DNA of 33,642 nucleotides, taken from contig JANYDM010000135.1 in NCBI GenBank assembly GCA_025363575.1, forward strand, positions 1-33,642, given 5' to 3'. Shown piece by piece: positions 1 to 7,098 of the stretch. Numbering within the stretch: position 1 is the first letter of the stretch; each line of letters starts with the position of its first letter. The position numbers and the translations under genes were made by a program. The notes below the pieces were generated by a model. That model ran no database searches. It had not been told where the DNA came from and saw only the letters and a program-made list of their open reading frames with translations. The stretch comes from Betaproteobacteria bacterium. GTDB lineage: Bacteria; Pseudomonadota; Gammaproteobacteria; Burkholderiales; SG8-41.

Positions 1-306
1 CACGAATACGACGAGCGTTTCGCCGTTGCCCGTCACGGTCTTTTCCTGAATATTGAGCTGGCGAATTGCACCGGCATCGATCGTCCACTGCTCTTCCGCG
101 TAGTCTCCATGCAACTCGGGGACCGAGAGTTTCTTCCCGGCAATGTCGCCGGCAATCGTTTCAGCAGTTATCTCGGGTCTGCGGGCATTCTTGGCAATTT
201 CCTGCAGGTCGGGTTTGCGTGTGCCCGTGGGCGCAGGGTCTGGCGCCTGCCCGCAACCTGTCAAAGCCAGTAGCACTGCCGCTGCATTCATCACAACTCG
301 AATCAT
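1..306 (-). CDS. lipoprotein of unknown function (5' part; C-terminus lies outside the window)
   Basis: The reverse strand reads open from an ATG at 306 to the window edge, giving 102 codons. The N-terminus is a short hydrophobic stretch ending in the lipobox L-A-L-T-G-C, with Cys18 as the likely lipidated residue, followed by a Pro/Thr-rich linker. The leader is short because the ATG at codon 1 is used; a GAGGAAG ribosome-binding site lies just upstream of it. I do not recognise the visible mature part (around P-E-L-H-G-D-Y and Q-W-T-I-D-A-G). It is probably a membrane-anchored periplasmic protein. Its stop codon is not in the window. Confidence 0.72.
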   Translation of the reverse strand, partial: MIRVVMNAAAVLLALTGCGQAPDPAPTGTRKPDLQEIAKNARRPEITAETIAGDIAGKKLSVPELHGDYAEEQWTIDAGAIRQLNIQEKTVTGNGETLVVFV

Positions 307-344
307 CGATAGCTTCCTCGCGTAATCGAATTCAAGGCCATCAA

Positions 345-1328
345 TCAAGCGCGCGCAAACAGGTCTGCCAGTTCTTTTCTGTCTTTCGTCTTCGCCAGCG
401 CAACCATCAGCAGAATCCGCGCCTTGATGCCCGTCAGGTAGCAGCCCGTGATCGCGCCTTTCTCCATCACGCTTTTCAGCGAGCCGACGTAGCCTTTCGA
501 AATATGCGGCTGGCCCCCCAGGTGGCGCGAGGTGATGACGACCGGAATGCCGGCGGCCAGCGCGTCGCAGATGGCATGATAGAAGGGCACGTTCATATTA
601 CCGCCGCCGACGCCGTCGACGACGATGCCGTCCACCTTGCCCGCGATGCACGCGCGCAGCAGCAGGTCGTTAGAGCCTTGCGTCATGACGACGTACTGAA
701 CATTGTCCTTGATGTGGTCGACGGCAAAATGCAGGCGGCGCTCGGGCCGATTGAAATAAATCACGCAGTCTTCATTGACTTCGCCTATTTTTCCGCCGTC
801 GCGCGATGAGAAAGCGTTCAAGCGATAGGTATGCGACTTGATGACGTCGCGCGCCGAGTGGATCTCGCCGCCAACCGCGACCATCACGCCGCGGTCAGCG
901 GATGCCGGATCGACCGCGACCTTGACGGCATTGAAGACGTTGCGCGGGCCGTCGGCATCTTTCACGTCGAAATTGCGCTGCGCGCCGGTCACGACGACGG
1001 GCTTGGGCGAATCGATGAGCAGATCCATCATATAAGCCGTTTCTTCAAGCGTCGCGGTGCCGTGCGTGATGACCGCGCCGGCGACGGCCGGGTCCGCCAG
1101 CAATTTCACTAGTCGGTCGCGCAGGCCGAACACCGTCGGCGTATCGATGCCGGCGCTATTGATGCGCGAGTGCTCGACCGCGCGGATCTCCGCGTATTCG
1201 GTCAGCGACGGCGCCGCGGCGACCAGATCTTCGGCGCCGACCGCGGCGACGTGGCCGCCGAGCTTGGCGTCGTACTTGGAGGCGATCGTGCCGCCGGTGC
1301 CCACCACCCAGACGACGGGTTTGCTCAT
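345..1328 (-). CDS. L-asparaginase-like protein (type II fold) with an altered active-site motif
   Basis: A 327-residue protein of normal asparaginase length. The first signature V-G-T-G-G-T-I lies at residues 9-15 with nucleophile candidate Thr11. The second signature is H-G-T-A-T-L-E-E-T-A at 89-98, and the partner Lys is Lys164 (D-V-I-K-S-H-T). In canonical enzymes such as E. coli AnsB the second signature is H-G-T-D-T. Here the catalytic Asp is Ala92, codon GCG. The start was taken at the ATG at 1328 (M-S-K-P-V), because family similarity begins there and the upstream codons look non-native. There is no obvious export signal, so it is probably cytoplasmic. The fold assignment is secure. 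Asparaginase activity is uncertain because of the Asp loss, and another amide or a non-catalytic role is possible. Confidence 0.88.
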   Translation of the reverse strand: MSKPVVWVVGTGGTIASKYDAKLGGHVAAVGAEDLVAAAPSLTEYAEIRAVEHSRINSAGIDTPTVFGLRDRLVKLLADPAVAGAVITHGTATLEETAYMMDLLIDSPKPVVVTGAQRNFDVKDADGPRNVFNAVKVAVDPASADRGVMVAVGGEIHSARDVIKSHTYRLNAFSSRDGGKIGEVNEDCVIYFNRPERRLHFAVDHIKDNVQYVVMTQGSNDLLLRACIAGKVDGIVVDGVGGGNMNVPFYHAICDALAAGIPVVITSRHLGGQPHISKGYVGSLKSVMEKGAITGCYLTGIKARILLMVALAKTKDRKELADLFARA

Positions 1329-1491
1329 TTGTGATTCCATTGAAGGAGTGAAAAATAAAGAGGAAGGCGCAAGGATGAAGGATGAAGGAAACCCGCGCAA
1401 GCAAAAGCGCCAGCCCCGCCCCTGCAGCTATGAGACAACGCATCCGCGCTCTGCAAGACAGGCTTGCATAACCGCCCGCGTGTGCGCGTTT

Positions 1492-1520
1492 TTGTCTTTG
1501 CATCTGCCATGCGCTATAGT
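1492..1520 (+). promoter_or_regulatory. candidate sigma70 promoter for the outer-membrane protein gene
   Basis: A -35 box TTGTCT (1492-1497) is followed by a 17-bp spacer and a -10 box TATAGT (1515-1520, 5 of 6 matches). It lies about 50 bp before the ATG at 1569, in the divergent interval between the asparaginase-like gene and the beta-barrel gene. This rests on consensus matching only. Confidence 0.45.
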
Positions 1521-1568
1521 TTGCGCCCAGCGCTGGGACAAGCGCATATCGAAAATCAGGGAGAGATT

Positions 1569-2228
1569 ATGCGTTCATCTACGGCGGTCGGGTTCATCAA
1601 GGCAATGCTTTGCGCGTGGGCGTTGTGCGCGAGCGTGCCGGACGTGCTGGCGCAGTGGTATGCCGGCGGCGGCCTGGGATTCAGTAAAAACCATTATGAT
1701 TCCGACGGCCTCGCCAGCGATCTTGCGACCGGCGGCATCACGGGCACCGGCGCCGTGGGCGGGTCCACCGCGTCGGGCAGGATATTCGGCGGCTACCAGT
1801 TCGGCGAATCGGTCGCGCTCGAAGCCGGCTATTTCAATCTCGGCGATTACGTGAATGTGAACGGCACTTACACGCGGCCGGCGCCCGCTTCCACGTTTTC
1901 CGGCACGTCGAAAGGGCAGGGCGTCGGCCTCGACCTGGTGTGGACGGTGCCGATCGCCAGAGGCTTTTCGGGAATCGCGCGCATCGGCGGCGCGATGTTC
2001 AGATCCGACCCGTCGTGGAACGCGAACGCCGCGGCATTCACCACGATGTCGACGGCTGCGCGGAAAAACAATCTCATCGGCGAAGGCGGGCTGGGCCTGC
2101 AGTACGACTTCAACAAGCAGGTCGCGGCGCGGCTCGAGTGGTTGCGGCTCGGGAATGTGGGCACCGGCCTCACCGGCGGCTCGAGCTCGATCGACAATTA
2201 TTCGATGAGCGTGATGTTCAAGTTCTAG
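1569..2228 (+). CDS. outer-membrane beta-barrel protein (OmpA/OmpW-like small porin fold)
   Basis: A 219-residue precursor. A Sec signal peptide of about 28 residues ends V-L-A before Q-W-Y-A-G-G-G-L-G. The mature part has alternating aromatic and glycine-rich strands, such as F-G-G-Y-Q-F-G and A-L-E-A-G-Y-F-N-L-G. It closes with Y-S-M-S-V-M-F-K-F, a C-terminal phenylalanine strand typical of BAM-assembled proteins. The start at 1569 is supported by an upstream AGGGAGAG ribosome-binding site and by the signal peptide; further-upstream starts would bury that peptide. It resembles eight-stranded OmpA-like barrels without the peptidoglycan-binding domain. Its substrate or function cannot be read from the sequence. 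Confidence 0.85.
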   Translation: MRSSTAVGFIKAMLCAWALCASVPDVLAQWYAGGGLGFSKNHYDSDGLASDLATGGITGTGAVGGSTASGRIFGGYQFGESVALEAGYFNLGDYVNVNGTYTRPAPASTFSGTSKGQGVGLDLVWTVPIARGFSGIARIGGAMFRSDPSWNANAAAFTTMSTAARKNNLIGEGGLGLQYDFNKQVAARLEWLRLGNVGTGLTGGSSSIDNYSMSVMFKF

Positions 2229-2304
2229 TCTGCGGCAAGGATCGTCGCGGGAGGCGGGTGGTCGGTGGGCAGGCGCGGGTGTTGGTTTAGTTCTTCAATC
2301 GCCT

Positions 2305-2992
2305 TGTCATTCCCGCATGCGCGGGAATTCAGGGTCGCCGGTGGCAGACCGGCAGCTGGTTACTTTCTCTTGCGTCGCCAAGAGAAGAGTAACCAAAGAG
2401 AAGGCGACCCTGGTGAGACGCTCCCTGACGGGAGTTCCCTGTGCTGCTCGACGTGAAAAGCGGCTCCAAAAACTCGCTCGCAGTTAGAGAAGCCACATAG
2501 GGATTGCGAGCTCAGACAGTTTCTCGCCGAAAACCCTTTTCACGCCTGCGACTGCTCGGCGTCTCACAAGGGGATAACGGCAGGTTGAGTCGTGAGATTG
2601 GACGGCAGTGAAACTGCGAGCGGAGCGATTTACAGCCTGAGAACCCGACTTCTCATTCACCGCTCGTTGCGTCCCGTCGTGACTCTGCGCGGTCTTTCGA
2701 CCCTTGTAAGCCGCTGAGTAACGCAGGCGAGTTCGGTGCTGTGGTCGAGGAACTGTCTGAGCTCGCAACCCTACTGTGTTTTCTCACTATTCGAGCGAGT
2801 TTTGCGAGACCCCGAACTCGTCGAGTAACGCAAGGGATTCCCATAGGGAACGGCTTACCAGGGCGGCCTTCCCTTTGGTTACTTTCGCTTGGCCGCGCAA
2901 GGGAAAGTGACCAGCCCCGGGTCTGCCACCCGGATAGCTTGAGAGTGGTCTGCCACCGGACGCTTTCACTTCCCGCTTCCGCGGGAATGACA
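2305..2992. repeat. ~680-bp imperfect palindromic intergenic repeat element
   Basis: The gap between the porin gene and the acetyltransferase gene (2229-3037) holds no convincing gene; its reading frames arise from this element. It is bounded by ATTCCC-N8-GGGAAT-type palindromes at 2309-2328 and 2969-2988. The inner parts match as inverted copies. The hairpin GGTTACTTTC..CCAAGAGAAGAGTAACC at 2358-2394 is mirrored at 2877-2912. CTCGCTCG and GCGAGCTCAGACAGTT at about 2471-2522 are mirrored at about 2751-2802. Symmetry centres near 2649. The boundary palindromes resemble the dRS3 repeat of Neisseria. No transposase is encoded, so a non-autonomous (MITE-like) or extragenic palindromic element is likely. 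Confidence 0.8.
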
Positions 2993-3016
2993 GCGTCAAG
3001 ACATGTAAAATACAAT
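2987..3016 (+). promoter_or_regulatory. candidate sigma70 promoter for the acetyltransferase gene
   Basis: ATGACA (2987-2992, 5 of 6 to the -35 consensus) is followed by an 18-bp spacer and TACAAT (3011-3016, 5 of 6 to the -10 consensus), 22 bp before the ATG at 3038. The -35 box overlaps the outer boundary of the palindromic repeat, so the repeat edge may contribute part of the promoter. Consensus match only. Confidence 0.4.
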
Positions 3017-3037
3017 CCGCATCACACGGAGAACAGC

Positions 3038-3529
3038 ATGGAATACACGGTCGCGCCGCTTACTGAAGAACACATCGCCGGCTATCGCGCTGCGTTCGAC
3101 CAGGTCGCGCAAGAGCATCGCTTCCTCGACTACCTGGAAGCGCCGTCAGCCGCGGCCGTGCAGAAGTTCGTGGCGGGCAATATCGAAAACAAAGTGCCTC
3201 AGTTCGTCGCGCTCGACGGCACGGCTGTGGTCGGCTGGTGCGTTATCGTCCCGAAGGTGAAGCCGATCTACCAGCACGCGGCTGTGCTGGGCATGGGCAT
3301 CGTCGAGGGCTGGCGCGGCCGCGGCATCGGCACGGCGCTGGTGACGGCGGCGCTCGTCGCCGCGCGGCAGCGCGGGCTGAAACGCATCGAGCTGCAGGTG
3401 AGAGAGAACAGCATTTCCGCCGTGACATTGTTCGAGCGGTCGGGCTTCGTCATGGAAGGCATGATGCGCAAGCACGCGTTCGTCGACGGGAAATACGAGA
3501 ACAGCATGCTGATGGCGCTGTTGTTCTGA
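3038..3529 (+). CDS. GNAT-family N-acetyltransferase
   Basis: A 163-residue single-domain GNAT protein. The acetyl-CoA pyrophosphate loop (motif A) is G-W-R-G-R-G-I-G-T-A-L near residues 90-100, after the strand V-L-G-M-G-I-V. Motif B is clear at N-S-I-S-A-V-T-L-F-E-R-S-G-F with E-G-M-M-R-K following, as in RimI/PhnO-like N-acetyltransferases. The start at 3038 has a CGGAG ribosome-binding site, and the reading frame upstream of it is repeat DNA. The substrate is unknown; small amines, antibiotics or protein N-termini are all possible. It is flanked by the palindromic repeat and stands alone. Confidence 0.9.
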   Translation: MEYTVAPLTEEHIAGYRAAFDQVAQEHRFLDYLEAPSAAAVQKFVAGNIENKVPQFVALDGTAVVGWCVIVPKVKPIYQHAAVLGMGIVEGWRGRGIGTALVTAALVAARQRGLKRIELQVRENSISAVTLFERSGFVMEGMMRKHAFVDGKYENSMLMALLF

Positions 3530-3550
3530 AATCGAGGGGCTAAAAAATAA

Positions 3551-3609
3551 AGGCGTCAGACGCCAGGGTGGGAAATGAATTGCTCCCGGTCACCTGACGC
3601 CCGACGCCT
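3551..3609. repeat. inverted repeat between convergent genes, possible bidirectional terminator
   Basis: AGGCGTCAGACGCC at 3551-3564 is partly mirrored by CTGACGCCCGACGCCT at 3594-3609 across a loop of about 28 bp. It lies between the convergent acetyltransferase and transglycosylase genes. An A-rich run (TAAAAAATAAA) precedes it on the + strand, which would be a U-tract for minus-strand transcripts. The arms match imperfectly. Confidence 0.3.
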
Positions 3610-3705
3610 CAGCCTTGCGGCTTGTCCCCTTTATCCCTTCCCCTTGCCCTTTTTTTCTGCTTCCTCCCGACGATTGCCCCAGCCTGGGCCAGCTGCGGCA
3701 ACGAA

Positions 3706-4551
3706 TTACGAGGGCGACCTGGCGAGATAAATTACGCTGGCTCCGCTGCGGGCGCCGTGCTTCTTTGTCGCCGCGGCTGCGCGCCGATAACTCGCCGATC
3801 CCGACGAAGCGACGCGCTGATAGCTGACTGCCCCGGCCGCCGACGATACAGCGCGTTTGTAGCTGATCATGCGTGTAGAGGCAGCGTGCCGGTAACCGGA
3901 CGACTCCGCCGCGGGGAGGCCATTGCGAAAACGCTCGTAGAACTTCAGCACTTTCGGCACATAGGCGATCGTCTCGCGATAGGGCGGAATGTGGTTGCCG
4001 TATTTGATGACGGCCTGCTCGCCTGCGTTGTAAGCGGCGACGGCAAGGCGCACGTCCTGGTTGAACATTTGCAGCAGGTCGCGCAGGTAGCGCGCGCCGC
4101 CATGAATGTTCTGCCCGGGGTCGCGCGAATCCGTGACGTTATAGCGGCTGGCGGTTTCGGGCATCAACTGCATCAGGCCGACGGCGCCCGTTCTTGAAAC
4201 CGCGTAAGGATTGTTGCCCGATTCGGCCGTGATCACCGCGCGGATCAGCGCGGCATCAATATTGTTCGCCGTCGCCGCCGCCTGAATGTGGTCTGCATAA
4301 GGCGCTTGGCTGTTCACCGCGAAGCGCTGCGGCGCGGGCGCCGGCTCTGCGCGGACAGCGGCCGGCGTTTCTTTGATTACGACTTCCCAGCGCCCTTCGG
4401 CGGGCGGCGTGTTGGTATAGACCGGCGGGTTGCGATCGAGGCTGCGATAGATATCGGCTTGCACCGCGCCATTGAGCAGCATCGACGCGGGCAGGGCGAT
4501 CAGGGTCAGCAGCGCGCGGGATTTATTGATGACGGGCAAAAAATTCAACAA
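3706..4551 (-). CDS. lytic transglycosylase, SLT (GH23) domain
   Basis: About 281 residues. An N-terminal hydrophobic export segment precedes a short DUF4124-like stretch (A-D-I-Y-R-S-L-D near residue 33). The SLT domain covers about residues 84-210. Catalytic Glu110 lies in I-T-A-E-S-G-N-N-P, followed by G-A-V-G-L-M-Q-L-M-P-E-T-A and A-A-Y-N-A-G-E-Q-A. This enzyme class cleaves peptidoglycan between MurNAc and GlcNAc to give 1,6-anhydro ends, in the periplasm. The start appears to be TTG, at 4551 or one codon in at 4548. An AGGAG site at 4556-4560 favours 4548 slightly by spacing. The C-terminal tail carries three degenerate S-Y-(K/Q/R)-R repeats and is basic, perhaps a cell-wall-contacting tail. 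Confidence 0.88.
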   Translation of the reverse strand: MLNFLPVINKSRALLTLIALPASMLLNGAVQADIYRSLDRNPPVYTNTPPAEGRWEVVIKETPAAVRAEPAPAPQRFAVNSQAPYADHIQAAATANNIDAALIRAVITAESGNNPYAVSRTGAVGLMQLMPETASRYNVTDSRDPGQNIHGGARYLRDLLQMFNQDVRLAVAAYNAGEQAVIKYGNHIPPYRETIAYVPKVLKFYERFRNGLPAAESSGYRHAASTRMISYKRAVSSAAGAVSYQRVASSGSASYRRAAAATKKHGARSGASVIYLARSPS

Positions 4552-4742
4552 AGTGCTCCTCGATTTTCGCGATGTGCGGCACTTGTTCCCAAGGAAGCGC
4601 TGCGATTCGACGTAGGTGGACAGGCTGCAGTTTTGTCAGACAGCTCCTACACGATGCCCGCATTATAGGTTCCGTCAGCGCCCGTGACAACGACCCATCG
4701 CACGGAAGTGACGTGACTGTGCTCACCTTTTGCAGGTAATTC

Positions 4743-4915
4743 CTGTTATTCCCGCGCAGGCGGGAATCCAGGGGTGCCGGTGTAGAACGATTCAGTCGTT
4801 CCGGGTGGCAGACCCCGTGCCGGGTTTTCCTGTTGCGCCTTTCATTTCCGGCGTACGCCAGAATGATAAGAAGTATTAAAGCCAGCCCCGGGTCTGTCAC
4901 CCGGGAATCAGGCCT
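4743..4915. repeat. second copy of the palindromic repeat family (short form)
   Basis: ATTCCC-GCGCAGGC-GGGAAT at 4748-4767 is a perfect ATTCCC-N8-GGGAAT unit. GGGTGGCAGACCC (4803-4815) is mirrored by GGGTCTGTCACCC (4890-4902) with one mismatch. CCAGCCCCGGGTCTG-T-CACCCGG here matches 2911-2933 of the larger element at 22 of 23 positions. A degraded boundary unit (CATTTCCGGCGTACGCCAGAATG) sits at about 4843-4865. The rest of the gap 4552-4976 holds no gene I can support. Confidence 0.7.
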
Positions 4916-4976
4916 GCGGTTTCGTTGAGTTATGATCTCGCCGCATCATTTTGTATTCCCTACCGGAGAAAACCCC

Positions 4977-5474
4977 ATGGCCTTATCGATGTATCAAGCG
5001 TCCGTCCCCGTCTACACCAAAATGCTGAACGGGCTGGCTAACTGTCTGAAGAAAGCCGCGGCGCATTACGCCGAACATAAATACGACGAGGCAGGCCTGC
5101 TCAATTACCGGCTGTTCCCGGACATGTTCCTGTTCGCGAAACAGGTGCAGGAAGCGACCAATCACGCGCGCAACGTCGTGCGGCTGGCCGGGCAGGAGCC
5201 GCCGAAGGTAGAAGAAAACGAAAAGAGCCTGGCCGAGCTCATCGCGCGCGTCGAGCAGACGGTGGCGTTCATGAACACGCTCAAGCCGGCGCAGATCGAC
5301 GGCTCGGAAGACAAAGTCATCACGCTCACGCGCCGCGATGTGTCGGTGGACTACAGCGGCATGCAGTTCCTGCTCAACCGCTCGATCCCGAACTTCTGCT
5401 TTCACTGCACGACGGCATACAACATCCTGCGCCACAACGGCGTGGCAGTCGGCAAGCGCGATTATCTGGGATGA
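4977..5474 (+). CDS. DUF1993 family protein
   Basis: A 165-residue soluble protein matching the DUF1993 family over its full length. It starts M-A-L-S-M-Y-Q-A-S-V-P-V-Y, has a central helical part (L-F-P-D-M-F-L-F-A-K-Q-V-Q) and ends with the characteristic F-H-C-T-T-A-Y-N-I-L-R-H-N-G-V-A-V-G-K-R-D-Y-L-G. The fold is expected to be a DinB-like four-helix bundle. The biochemical role is unknown. The start at 4977 has a CGGAG site 8 bp upstream, and the family's usual N-terminus begins there. No signal peptide is visible. The following interval contains an IS remnant, but the protein's C-terminus looks complete. Confidence 0.88.
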   Translation: MALSMYQASVPVYTKMLNGLANCLKKAAAHYAEHKYDEAGLLNYRLFPDMFLFAKQVQEATNHARNVVRLAGQEPPKVEENEKSLAELIARVEQTVAFMNTLKPAQIDGSEDKVITLTRRDVSVDYSGMQFLLNRSIPNFCFHCTTAYNILRHNGVAVGKRDYLG

Positions 5475-5614
5475 ATGGCCCGCGGCCAGCCGCTTACCTT
5501 TGACGCCCGCCGGCAGCTAGTCGGCACGCGCGCGGTCTTCAACGCCCAAGGCCTTGCGGTTGTTATACCGGAAGTCGACTTCTGCCAGATAACGGTGCAG
5601 AGGGTTGTGGCCGC
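5474..5614 (-). pseudogene. IS1595 (ISXO2-like) transposase remnant, C-terminal end only
   Basis: Reading the minus strand from about 5609 gives H-N-P-L-H-R-Y-L-A-E-V-D-F-R-Y-N-N-R, then an in-frame TAG at 5518-5520, then A-G-V-K-G-K-R-L. Together these match the C-terminal end of ISXO2-like (IS1595 family) transposases (L-H-R-Y-L-A-E-F-D-F-R-Y-N ... G-K-R-L). Everything N-terminal is missing. About 50 bp upstream on the same strand is GTGTCAACAAAAC, which looks like an IS terminal sequence, so the element seems internally deleted. It fills most of the gap between the DUF1993 gene and the amidohydrolase gene. It is non-functional. Confidence 0.65.
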
Positions 5615-5667
5615 ACTGCTTAATCCCCGGGAATCATCGGGGCCATCATGATTCGTTTTGAGTTTTG

Positions 5668-5696
5668 TTGACACCCCCGTATGACGCGACCACAAT
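5668..5696 (+). promoter_or_regulatory. candidate sigma70 promoter at the IS-remnant edge
   Basis: TTGACA (5668-5673, perfect -35), a 17-bp spacer and CACAAT (5691-5696, 5 of 6 for -10) point towards the amidohydrolase gene at 5802. The -35 box lies within what looks like the terminal sequence of the IS1595-type remnant. Confidence 0.5.
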
Positions 5697-5801
5697 CCAA
5701 AGCCACTGTCCCCGCCCGCCAGACGGCTTAAGCCGCATCAGGGTCTTGGCCGGGATCAGCGTTTTTTCGCGTCTCACAAAATAAACGGGGGAGATCCAAT
5801 C

Positions 5802-6995
5802 ATGTTGAACCGGCGTCAGTTCGTTTCCGCAGCTGCAGGCTTGGCAGGCGCTGCGATGTTCGCGCGTATTCCGAATGTGCTTGCGCAATCCATCGAGTTG
5901 ATCATCAAGGGCGGCCGCGTGGTCGATCCGTCGGTCGGGCTCGATGCGATCCGCGATATCGCAATCGCCGGCGGGCGCATTGTCGCGGTGGCGCCCGATA
6001 TTTCCGGCGGCGCTGCCGACACCCTGGATGCGCGCGGCAAGATCGTCACGCCGGGGCTCATCGATATTCACACGCACGCCGGGCGCGGCAAGGATGGCCC
6101 GCCGCTGGCGCTGCAGGATTGCGTGACGGGCTGGGTCGATGCGGGCACTGCCGGTGCGGACAACATCGATCAGGTTTCGGCCGTCGCGCGCGGATCGCCG
6201 CAGATCGGCCGCGTGCTGGTGAACATCGCGCGCACGGGCGTGCTGAGCCCGGGCGGCGAGCTGCACGACATCAATCAGGCCAATGTCGACCTGGCGCGCG
6301 GCGCGATTGCGCGTCATCGCGATGTCGTCGCCGGCATGAAGGTGCGGATGTCGAACGACGTCGCCGGACAGAACGATCTCGAAGCGCTGCGCCGCGCGCA
6401 GGAAGTAGCGACGCCGCTGAATCTGCCGGTGATGATCCACGTCGGCCAGAATTTCTCGCCGATGCGTTCTGTCCTTTCGTTGCTCAAGCGCGGCGACATC
6501 GTCACGCACATGTACGCGCCGCCGCCGAACAGCATCCTCGACGACCAGGGACGTCTGCTGCCGGAGGTTTCAGCCGCGCGCCGCCGCGGAGTGATTTTCG
6601 ACTTCGGCAACGGCGTCAACGGCCACTTCAACTGGGAGATGGTGGAGACCACGATGAAGCAGGGCTTCTGGCCCGATACCTTCTCCACTGACTGGAGCGT
6701 CCAGTCGAAGACGACCGGTGTCGTCGACTTCCCGAACGTGATGTCGAAGTTCTTCATGTTCGGCATGTCGTTGAGCCAGATCGTCGCGCGCGCGACCGTT
6801 GCCCCGGCGCGCTGCTTCCCCGCGTTCGATGGCCGCGGCACGCTCAACGTCGGCGCGCCGGCCGACGTCGCGATCATGGAGCTGAAGGAAGGCTCGTTCG
6901 ACTACGTCGATAACTACAAAGGCAAGCGCACCGGCACGCAGTGCCTGTTTCCGGTGGCGACGGTGCTCAACGGCAAGCGGGTCGCGCGCGCATAG
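5802..6995 (+). CDS. exported amidohydrolase/deacetylase family metallohydrolase
   Basis: A 397-residue amidohydrolase-superfamily enzyme. The N-terminus has a Tat-like leader (R-R-Q-F-V-S-A-A-A-G-L-A-G-A) with likely cleavage after V-L-A near residue 28, so it probably acts in the periplasm. The metal-site pattern is visible: H90-T-H92, Lys180 as the bridging carboxylated lysine (G-M-K-V-R-M), His213, His236 and Asp297 (S-T-D-W). The C-terminal G-A-P-A-D-V-A-I and L-N-G-K-R-V are typical of dihydroorotase/deacetylase-like members. The substrate is unknown; a cyclic amide, N-acyl amino acid or ester fits. It is the first gene of a same-strand run that includes Bug binding proteins and a LeuCD-type pair, which suggests carboxylic-acid catabolism. 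Confidence 0.87.
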   Translation: MLNRRQFVSAAAGLAGAAMFARIPNVLAQSIELIIKGGRVVDPSVGLDAIRDIAIAGGRIVAVAPDISGGAADTLDARGKIVTPGLIDIHTHAGRGKDGPPLALQDCVTGWVDAGTAGADNIDQVSAVARGSPQIGRVLVNIARTGVLSPGGELHDINQANVDLARGAIARHRDVVAGMKVRMSNDVAGQNDLEALRRAQEVATPLNLPVMIHVGQNFSPMRSVLSLLKRGDIVTHMYAPPPNSILDDQGRLLPEVSAARRRGVIFDFGNGVNGHFNWEMVETTMKQGFWPDTFSTDWSVQSKTTGVVDFPNVMSKFFMFGMSLSQIVARATVAPARCFPAFDGRGTLNVGAPADVAIMELKEGSFDYVDNYKGKRTGTQCLFPVATVLNGKRVARA

Positions 6996-7098
6996 CACCA
7001 GGCGCTCTGCCTGATATCGGCCACGGCTTCTGCAGCGCAGCGCGACGCTCCCGCGTTGACGCTTCGCCGGGCGGACAAGTTCGAGCGAGGAGGAATGC

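Noticed and set aside
66..1112. Long + strand frames over the lipoprotein and asparaginase region
   Set aside because: Their translations are Arg/Ala-rich shadows of minus-strand genes whose own frames show clear family motifs.
2484..3015. Protein-coding frames within the palindromic repeat
   Set aside because: They appear on both strands as a result of the inverted repeat, lack ribosome-binding sites and match no family.
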